Part shown: one piece after another, positions 1-4,115 of the stretch | How the letters are laid out: every line of letters begins with the position of its first letter | How positions within the stretch are numbered: the stretch's first letter is position 1 | NCBI GenBank assembly: GCA_030150795.1 | Contig: JASLFF010000359.1 | Span: 1 to 5,394 of the forward strand | From: Terriglobales bacterium | GTDB lineage: Bacteria > Acidobacteriota > Terriglobia > Terriglobales > Gp1-AA117 | Direction of reading: 5' to 3' | Length of the DNA stretch: 5,394 nucleotides | Position numbers and translations under genes: made by a program | Notes under the pieces: generated by a model | What the model was told of the DNA's origin: nothing | Database searches by the model: none | What the model saw: the letters and a program-made list of their open reading frames with translations, nothing else

Positions 1-16
1 AAATTCCCGGTTTAAT

Positions 17-700
17 TCAGGCGCTTCTCAGGAAGCCATGCTTCTGGCGGCTTTCCGGCTCATAGTGGCCGTCCAGAAAACCAACCAGGTTTTCCGCCAG
101 ATGTGTTGCGTTGTCGGCAATCTGCTCCAGGCAGCGGGAAGCAAAGATCAGGTGCAGGGCCTGCTCGTTTGTTGCATGCGATGGGTGGACGCTCCGGCCG
201 CGCAGCACGTAATCGCGATAGGCATCCACAGAAGCTCCACCGGCGGCAGCGTTGCGGGCCAGCACTGGATCAAGACGCGCCAGAGAGCGCAGCGTCTGGC
301 GGCAAAGATGAGAGACCGCAATGGCCAAGGGCTGAAGACGGGAGAAGTCTTCATGGTCATTGTGCTTACCCACTTCTGTGACCTTTTGCCCCAGACTGGC
401 AGCAAGCTTGCCCAGGCGTGAGAGGTCTTTGCTGATATTGGCTGCCGATGTAAGCCGCTTGATTTCAGAAGCTCCCAGACCACCGCTTTCCAGCGCCGAA
501 AAAACCAACTGGTGCAGCGTGAGTTCCAGCTCCTGAATTGCCACTGAAGTTTCCAGCACGCCCGTACCCACGTGCGAGTCCGTGTGGAGAAGCGCTGCAA
601 TCGCGCGGCCCACGGCTTCATCCGCCTTTACGCCCATTGTTGCAAGCAAATTGTTGATATTATTTCCCGCTGTTTGCGCCTTTACTGCTTGGATCGGCAT
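17..700 (-). CDS. PhoU-like phosphate-signalling protein
   Basis: The 227-residue cytoplasmic, mostly helical protein matches the PhoU family in length and in two three-helix repeats. Family members link the Pst phosphate transporter to a PhoR-type kinase or otherwise dampen phosphate uptake. Repeat 1 spans about residues 20-108 and has the helix 'EAVGRAIAALLH'. Repeat 2 spans about 120-212 and ends in LEQIADNATHLAENL (191-205), the counterpart of the usual LERIGDHATNIAE. The metal-site pattern ExxxD is kept in repeat 2 (E192, D196). In repeat 1 the equivalent stretch reads SRLGK (residues 94-98), so both acidic positions are lost. I chose ATG at 698-700 over the adjacent GTG at 701-703 because the AAGGA Shine-Dalgarno lies 7 nt from the ATG but only 4 nt from the GTG. 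No pst or phoR gene is visible here. The family call is fairly safe; the partner is unknown. Confidence 0.82.
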   Translation of the reverse strand: MPIQAVKAQTAGNNINNLLATMGVKADEAVGRAIAALLHTDSHVGTGVLETSVAIQELELTLHQLVFSALESGGLGASEIKRLTSAANISKDLSRLGKLAASLGQKVTEVGKHNDHEDFSRLQPLAIAVSHLCRQTLRSLARLDPVLARNAAAGGASVDAYRDYVLRGRSVHPSHATNEQALHLIFASRCLEQIADNATHLAENLVGFLDGHYEPESRQKHGFLRSA

Positions 701-703
701 CAC

Positions 704-882
704 AAAGTCCTTTTTTGTAGTGTTATCTATTAGACGAACCTACCACTGGCCGGTTAACGCGCAATGAAAACTAAGAACAATTTTTATCAACACCGCAAAG
801 CGCTTGTTTTCAGCTGAATAGATGTGCGGGGATGCAGAAGGATTCAGTTTTTTGGTCGTTCAAAAAAGGTATCCCGCAGAGG
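704..882. other. Intergenic region upstream of the phoU-like gene
   Basis: This 179-bp gap lies between two leftward genes. It must hold the 3' end of the regulator transcript and probably the promoter of the phoU-like gene. The part nearest the phoU-like gene is AT-rich and contains its ribosome binding site (AAGGA, reverse complement of 708-712). I could not find a convincing -35/-10 pair or a Pho box. The only clear structure is the hairpin at 848-867, listed separately. Confidence 0.5.
848..867 (-). terminator. AT-rich hairpin after the regulator gene
   Basis: TTTTTTG (848-854) and CAAAAAA (861-867) form a perfect 7-bp inverted repeat around a 6-nt loop, 16 nt beyond the stop codon of the leftward regulator. 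Its position fits a transcript end and the arms supply a U-run. The stem is almost all A/T, so it would be a weak intrinsic terminator at best. Confidence 0.3.
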
Positions 883-2823
883 TTAGTGGTTCAGGTTCAT
901 CCGTGCGAGCAAGTCCTGGAAGCGCTGGTCTTTGCGAAGATAGTCATACCTGGGATCGACTTTGATGTTGGTGAGCGCCGGGGAATGTTCCTTATAAGCC
1001 TCCTCCAGAAGCGACATGACTTTTTCCTGCTGGATTGGCTGGGTTGATCCGTTGTAAGCGATCAGACGGGCCAGAATGGCATCGGAGCGCAATCTTGACG
1101 ACACCTCTTCGAATTTTGCCAGAGCATGCTGCGCCTGGGCCACATTCCCTGAATGATTATAGATGTAGGCTGTGAAAGCCCAGTGCCACTGGGTGTTTCC
1201 TGCAACTGTCAGCAGGTCATTTTCCTTGAGCGCCTCCGAAATTTTTCCTTGCTGTACGTAGCAGGCGGCCAGGAAGGAGCGCGCGTTGCTGAATCCCGGG
1301 TCCATCTCCAGCACGGCGCGGAATTGTTCGATGGCGCGGTCGTACTGCCTGGCATAAAAAAGGATAGCGCCGCGGTCGGTGGCAATGATCAGCGACATGG
1401 GATCGAGCCGGCGGGCCCGTTCACTTTCAACCAGGGCTTCATCGAAACGCCCCTGCCAGCCAAGATACTCTGCATACCACTGGTGTGCAGTAGCGTAGTC
1501 AGGATTCAGCTGAATGGCGCGGCGGAACTCCTTCTCGGCAGTTTGCCAATCGTAGTCATAATTTTCGGCCACCAGGGCCAGCGACGCATGTGCTTCAGCC
1601 AGAGAATCGTCCAGCGCCAGCGCCTTCAGGGCCGCCTCTTTGGCTTTCGGCATAAACTCCTGCTGCGGGGCTGCATACCATGTACTCATCAATCCGAAAG
1701 TGTCTGCCAGGCCCGCGTAAGCACTCGCATAGCCCGGGTCTTTCGCGATCGCCTGTTGGAAATACGTCACGGCTTGCCAGAAGCCCGCTGGTGTTCTCTT
1801 ATTCCAGAAGTACCGGCCCTTGAGATAAAGATCATAAGCTTCATAGGAAGCCGTGGAATGAGTTGGGGCAGAATGATTCGCCGCTTTCACGCCATTGCCG
1901 GCGCCCAGGCTGATCTGAATCTCATCGCCGATCTCCTGGGCTATTTCGCTCTGGAGCGCCAATGAATTATTGAGCTCGCGGTCATACTCGCGCGCCCAAA
2001 GATGCGTCTGGTCTTTTATCTGGATGAGCTGTGCGGTGATGCGCACCCGGCTTGAATCGCGCCGTACACTGCCTTCCATCACATACTCCACTCCCAATTC
2101 ACGCCCAATCTGGTCCAGCGGCTTTGGGCTCTGCTTATAGACCATGACGGATGTTCTGGCAATGACTCCCAGACGATCCTGGTTCAGGCGAGTGAGTGCG
2201 GCGATCATCTCTTCCGTAAGCCCGTCACTGAAGTAATCCTGCGCGGGGTCTCCGGTGAGGTTCTGGAAAGGCAAAACGGCCACCATGACCCGCGCGACCG
2301 GAGCAATACTTTTCGATGTCTTGTGCACCCATTGGAAGTAACCGGCCACGAGGAGAGACAACAGCAGCGCCGTTCCGGCAACTGCCTTCCACAGGCCCTG
2401 ATGCGGGTAGCCTTTCCTTGCCGCGATGACAGGAACTTCCAGTGTTTCCTGTTTTGGCAGTTGAGGAGAAAAAGCTGAGTCAGAGGGTATCCGCTTTACA
2501 TCGGCCAGGAAACGATAGCCACGACTGCCTACAGTTTCTATAAAACGGGGATTGCTCGCTGAGTCGTTCAGGACAGTCCGGAGTTTGTTAATGGCGCTGC
2601 TGATGTTGTGGTCAAAATCAACAAAGGTGCCATCCGGCCATAACCGCCGGCGCAGTTCATCCCGGCTGATTATTTCTCCAGGCCTCTCCAGCAAACAAAC
2701 CAGCAGCTGGAACGGCCTTTCCTGCAGCTTGAGCCGCACGCCGTGTTTACGGAGTTCACCCCCAGAGAGATCAACTGTGAAGACTCCAAATTCGTAGCTC
2801 CGGGGCTCGGCCGCGGTCACCAT
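883..2823 (-). CDS. CadC-type membrane transcriptional regulator with TPRs
   Basis: This 646-residue protein looks like a one-component regulator that binds DNA on the cytoplasmic side and senses or assembles outside the membrane. Residues 9-108 form an OmpR/PhoB-type winged helix, with DELRRRLWPDGTFVDFDHNI (55-74), the INKLR recognition-helix region (78-82) and the typical end FIETVGSRGYRF (94-105). One hydrophobic helix lies at about 145-165. Residues 178-305 resemble the TolB N-terminal/FlgO-like domain common in adenylate-cyclase-type TPR proteins (VAVLPFQNLTGDP, then YFSDGLTEEM). About residues 325-545 are TPR-like repeats, with clear units near 360, 400, 440 and 505. The C-terminus KVDPRYDYLRKDQRF is usual for this architecture. 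No receiver domain or phospho-acceptor aspartate precedes the winged helix, so control is probably not by a classical kinase. ATG at 2821-2823 has GAAGGA 5 nt upstream. Its ligand and targets are unknown; the divergent genes to the right are candidates. Confidence 0.9.
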   Translation of the reverse strand: MVTAAEPRSYEFGVFTVDLSGGELRKHGVRLKLQERPFQLLVCLLERPGEIISRDELRRRLWPDGTFVDFDHNISSAINKLRTVLNDSASNPRFIETVGSRGYRFLADVKRIPSDSAFSPQLPKQETLEVPVIAARKGYPHQGLWKAVAGTALLLSLLVAGYFQWVHKTSKSIAPVARVMVAVLPFQNLTGDPAQDYFSDGLTEEMIAALTRLNQDRLGVIARTSVMVYKQSPKPLDQIGRELGVEYVMEGSVRRDSSRVRITAQLIQIKDQTHLWAREYDRELNNSLALQSEIAQEIGDEIQISLGAGNGVKAANHSAPTHSTASYEAYDLYLKGRYFWNKRTPAGFWQAVTYFQQAIAKDPGYASAYAGLADTFGLMSTWYAAPQQEFMPKAKEAALKALALDDSLAEAHASLALVAENYDYDWQTAEKEFRRAIQLNPDYATAHQWYAEYLGWQGRFDEALVESERARRLDPMSLIIATDRGAILFYARQYDRAIEQFRAVLEMDPGFSNARSFLAACYVQQGKISEALKENDLLTVAGNTQWHWAFTAYIYNHSGNVAQAQHALAKFEEVSSRLRSDAILARLIAYNGSTQPIQQEKVMSLLEEAYKEHSPALTNIKVDPRYDYLRKDQRFQDLLARMNLNH

Positions 2824-2863
2824 GTGTTTCCTTCGGACTTGGCGCTGGGGGGTGCCGCCCGCA

Positions 2864-2893
2864 AGTTTAGCACACGCCAGCGTGGTGATTCAG
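2864..2893 (-). promoter_or_regulatory. Candidate promoter of the regulator with palindrome in spacer
   Basis: On the minus strand CTGAAT (2888-2893) and TAAACT (2864-2869) lie 18 bp apart, 40 nt before the start codon, as a weak sigma70-like pair. The spacer contains the palindrome CACGC-CA-GCGTG (2873-2884). A symmetric site between -35 and -10 is a common place for a repressor or autoregulatory operator. Both hexamers are poor matches to consensus, so this is tentative. Confidence 0.3.
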
Positions 2894-2965
2894 CCCGATA
2901 AACCTCCATAGTTTCAGCAACCTGGACGATGATTCACAAATGCGCCAAGGATGAATCGCGAACTA

Positions 2966-2996
2966 TTGACGTTACGTGGCCCGTGGTTCCAAATTA
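2966..2996 (+). promoter_or_regulatory. Weak candidate promoter for the secreted coiled-coil gene
   Basis: TTGACG (2966-2971) is a good -35 match. The best -10 nearby is AAATTA (2991-2996) at a 19-bp spacing, which is long and a poor match. It lies about 75 nt before the start codon. It is included because the divergent gap must hold a rightward promoter and nothing better is visible. Confidence 0.22.
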
Positions 2997-3007
2997 ACCA
3001 AGAAATT

Positions 3008-3035
3008 TTGTGCGAAGCCGCTTGTGCGAAGCCGT
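3008..3035. repeat. 14-bp tandem direct repeat in the leader
   Basis: TTGTGCGAAGCCGC (3008-3021) is followed immediately by TTGTGCGAAGCCGT (3022-3035), 13 of 14 identical. A shorter direct repeat, CCAAGAAAT, flanks the pair (2999-3007 and 3048-3056). It lies 35 nt before the coding start, so it could be a binding site for a regulator that reads direct repeats, as OmpR-type winged helices do, or a simple replication slip. Confidence 0.6.
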
Positions 3036-3069
3036 TTATCCGAAACGCCAAGAAATCAGGAGAGAGGTT

Positions 3070-3543
3070 ATGAAGTTGAAAGTCAGGCCTTATTGGTTCA
3101 CGCTGCTGTTGCTGACAATGTCCGCAGTTCCCGCTGCCGCCCAGTTTGAAGTCAGTCCCGATCACTTTGATGACAATTCAGCCAACAACCGGCAGGTTAC
3201 CCATTCCAATTCCGCAGCGAACCTTAAGCTGCAGGACCTCAAAATGCAGATCGGGGAACAGAAGAAGCTGCTGGCCAGCTTCCAAGACCGGATTCTACAG
3301 AAGTCCGCTCTGGTGGCAAAAGCCCGGCAAGCTCTGGGAAATTCAGGCAGTGACTCTGCGCGGAACGACTACTTCAGGCAGAAGAGCGAACTAAGGGAAC
3401 TACGCGAATCCCTGGCTGTCCCAGTCCACAATGCCCAGCGTGCTTTAGCCCGGCTTGAACGACAGCAGCAGGCTTTGCGTCCTTCTGCTCGCACGCGCGA
3501 CACCAGGAGCAGCACCACCGCGGTACTTTCGGCTTCGAAATGA
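3070..3543 (+). CDS. Secreted coiled-coil protein of unknown function
   Basis: This 157-residue protein carries a clear Sec signal peptide: a basic start (MKLKVR), a hydrophobic core at about 10-20, and a likely cut after PAAA (residue 24), leaving a mature start of QFEVSPDHFDDN. Residues 52-90 and 100-137 are charged and heptad-like, rich in K, E, Q, R and L (for example ALARLERQQQAL, 125-136), so a periplasmic coiled coil is likely. The C-terminus is Ser/Thr/Arg-rich and ends VLSASK. There are no cysteines, no lipobox and no catalytic motif. ATG at 3070 follows AGGAGAGAGG (3058-3067). An earlier in-frame ATG at 3010 would bury the signal peptide behind 20 extra residues and has no better site. 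The last 10 codons overlap a short repeat found again at 4023-4055. I do not recognise a named family. Confidence 0.78.
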   Translation: MKLKVRPYWFTLLLLTMSAVPAAAQFEVSPDHFDDNSANNRQVTHSNSAANLKLQDLKMQIGEQKKLLASFQDRILQKSALVAKARQALGNSGSDSARNDYFRQKSELRELRESLAVPVHNAQRALARLERQQQALRPSARTRDTRSSTTAVLSASK

Positions 3544-3544
3544 C
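3514..3544 (+). repeat. Repeat A, copy 1 (3' end of the coiled-coil gene)
   Basis: This 31-bp stretch matches 4023-4055 at 30 of 31 aligned bases, apart from a 2-nt indel (CA at 4033-4034). It encodes the end of the secreted protein, including LSASK and the stop codon. It contains a small hairpin, TTTCG-GCTT-CGAAA (3527-3540). Confidence 0.75.
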
Positions 3545-3546
3545 AC

Positions 3547-3643
3547 GAACCGCGCCTCAATCGGGTGCCCGCTAATGCGGAATTAGCCGGAACGGGGACC
3601 GATGGTCCGCAAAACTGTGTTTCGCTCGTCATGTGGCGCGGTC
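3547..3643 (+). pseudogene. Degenerate fragment of a cytochrome gene
   Basis: Positions 3547-3619 align to 4538-4611 inside the downstream cytochrome gene with 63 of 73 bases identical and one missing base (the C at 4556), about 86% identity. After the missing base the frame reads VPANAELAGTGTDGPQNC, against VPANAEFAVTGIDDPHNC in the intact gene. Of the seven differing codons, two are synonymous and five change the residue, as expected without selection on the protein. Further on, VMWRG (3628-3642) resembles VMWDG of the intact gene (4686-4700), in the same frame but 66 nt closer, which suggests an in-frame internal deletion. No haem motif or start region is left. The similarity is seen directly; derivation from a duplicated cytochrome gene is inference. 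Two perfect hairpins inside it are described in the findings. Confidence 0.72.
3565..3619 (+). repeat. Repeat B, copy 1: two-hairpin segment
   Basis: It matches 4557-4611 at 48 of 55 bases without gaps. Stem 1 is GCTAAT-GCGGA-ATTAGC (3571-3587) and stem 2 is GGACC-GAT-GGTCC (3596-3608); both are perfect. They lie just after the stop codon of the secreted coiled-coil gene, so the segment could also act as 3'-end structure for that transcript. Confidence 0.75.
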
Positions 3644-3689
3644 TTGCAATACATGGGATTTGTACCGAGAAGGATGAAAGGTTTCCAAG

Positions 3690-3980
3690 ATGAATGCGCG
3701 GATGAAGTTGGCAGCACGGGAACATGCCGCCTTGTTTGTCATTTCTGCTGAAGCGGCCGGCGGTCGCAAGCCCTTGCCGGCAGGGAAATGGAGCTCGTTG
3801 CAGAAGAAACTCACACGAATGCTGCTGCTCTTGCGATCGCCCATAGTCTCTTTTCGCTGGGCGCGGGCCAAACACAAAGCGCTCGCGAAACTGCAACAGG
3901 ACGCCGTTTCCGATTGGCAGGGCCGCCGGAGCAACAGTTTTGCCGAATGTGAGCAAGATGGGATTCTGATGGGCTTCTGA
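3690..3980 (+). CDS. Small hypothetical ORF, doubtful
   Basis: This is a 96-codon frame beginning at ATG 3690, with AAAGG (3678-3682) 7 nt upstream. The predicted product is basic, with a short hydrophobic run (MLLLL) and a possible amphipathic stretch, WARAKHKALAKLQQDAV, but no signal peptide or known domain. By eye the third-position GC is above 50% and not unlike the neighbours. The stretch ALAKLQQ faintly recalls ALARLERQQ of the upstream secreted protein, too little to claim homology. It shares the reading frame of the cytochrome gene and is separated from it by a single TGA (3978-3980). It may be a real small protein, a decayed paralogue of the coiled-coil gene or chance. Confidence 0.25.
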   Translation: MNARMKLAAREHAALFVISAEAAGGRKPLPAGKWSSLQKKLTRMLLLLRSPIVSFRWARAKHKALAKLQQDAVSDWQGRRSNSFAECEQDGILMGF

Positions 3981-4054
3981 TGCGTCACGACGAGCCAGAC
4001 AACAAATGCGGCCCGCAGGCGGACCACCGCGGCATACTTTCGGCTTCGAAATAA
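3980..4054 (+). pseudogene. 24-codon ORF ending in LSASK, possible gene-end remnant
   Basis: An ATG overlapping the preceding TGA (TGATG at 3978-3982) opens a 24-codon frame that ends RGILSASK-stop. The secreted coiled-coil protein ends AVLSASK-stop, and the DNA there is nearly identical (repeat A). The rest of the frame does not resemble that protein. The simplest reading is the surviving 3' end of a second copy of the coiled-coil gene, not a working peptide gene. Confidence 0.3.
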
Positions 4055-4055
4055 C
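4023..4055 (+). repeat. Repeat A, copy 2
   Basis: It corresponds to 3514-3544, with an extra CA at 4033-4034 and TAA in place of TGA as the stop codon. It keeps the same small hairpin, TTTCG-GCTT-CGAAA (4038-4051). It lies 61 nt before the cytochrome start codon. Confidence 0.75.
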
Positions 4056-4104
4056 GCTTTTCTGATGAAACGGTTTCCGCACGTTTTCACTATGGTATTG
4101 AGAG

Positions 4105-4110
4105 AAGGAG
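4105..4110 (+). promoter_or_regulatory. Ribosome binding site fixing the cytochrome start
   Basis: AAGGAG (4105-4110) lies 5 nt before ATG 4116. Two other in-frame ATGs (4065 and 4092) lie upstream and lack such a site, and the ATG at 4111 is out of frame. The site therefore favours 4116 as the start. Confidence 0.75.
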
Positions 4111-4115
4111 ATGAG

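Larger units (their letters stand above)
3544..4115. other. Remnant-rich region between coiled-coil and cytochrome genes
   Basis: These 572 bp hold no gene I can assign with confidence. They contain a degenerate piece of the cytochrome gene (3547-3643), a weak 96-codon ORF (3690-3980), a 24-codon ORF overlapping it (3980-4054), the second copy of repeat A (4023-4055) and the ribosome binding site of the cytochrome gene. Several frames stay open on both strands, which makes ORF length alone a poor guide here. No tRNA or known riboswitch is evident. Confidence 0.6.

Noticed and set aside
38..767. Several plus-strand and one alternative minus-strand ORF around the phoU-like gene
   Set aside because: They are shadow frames of the PhoU-like coding sequence, which explains the region; 582-767 also extends into non-coding DNA without a domain.
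1153..1965. 270-codon plus-strand ORF
   Set aside because: It lies wholly inside the minus-strand regulator, whose TPR and TolB-like domains are recognisable; this frame shows no domain.
4065..4115. Earlier in-frame starts for the cytochrome (ATG 4065 and 4092)
   Set aside because: Neither has a good ribosome binding site, and both would lengthen an already long signal-peptide N-region; AAGGAG fits ATG 4116.
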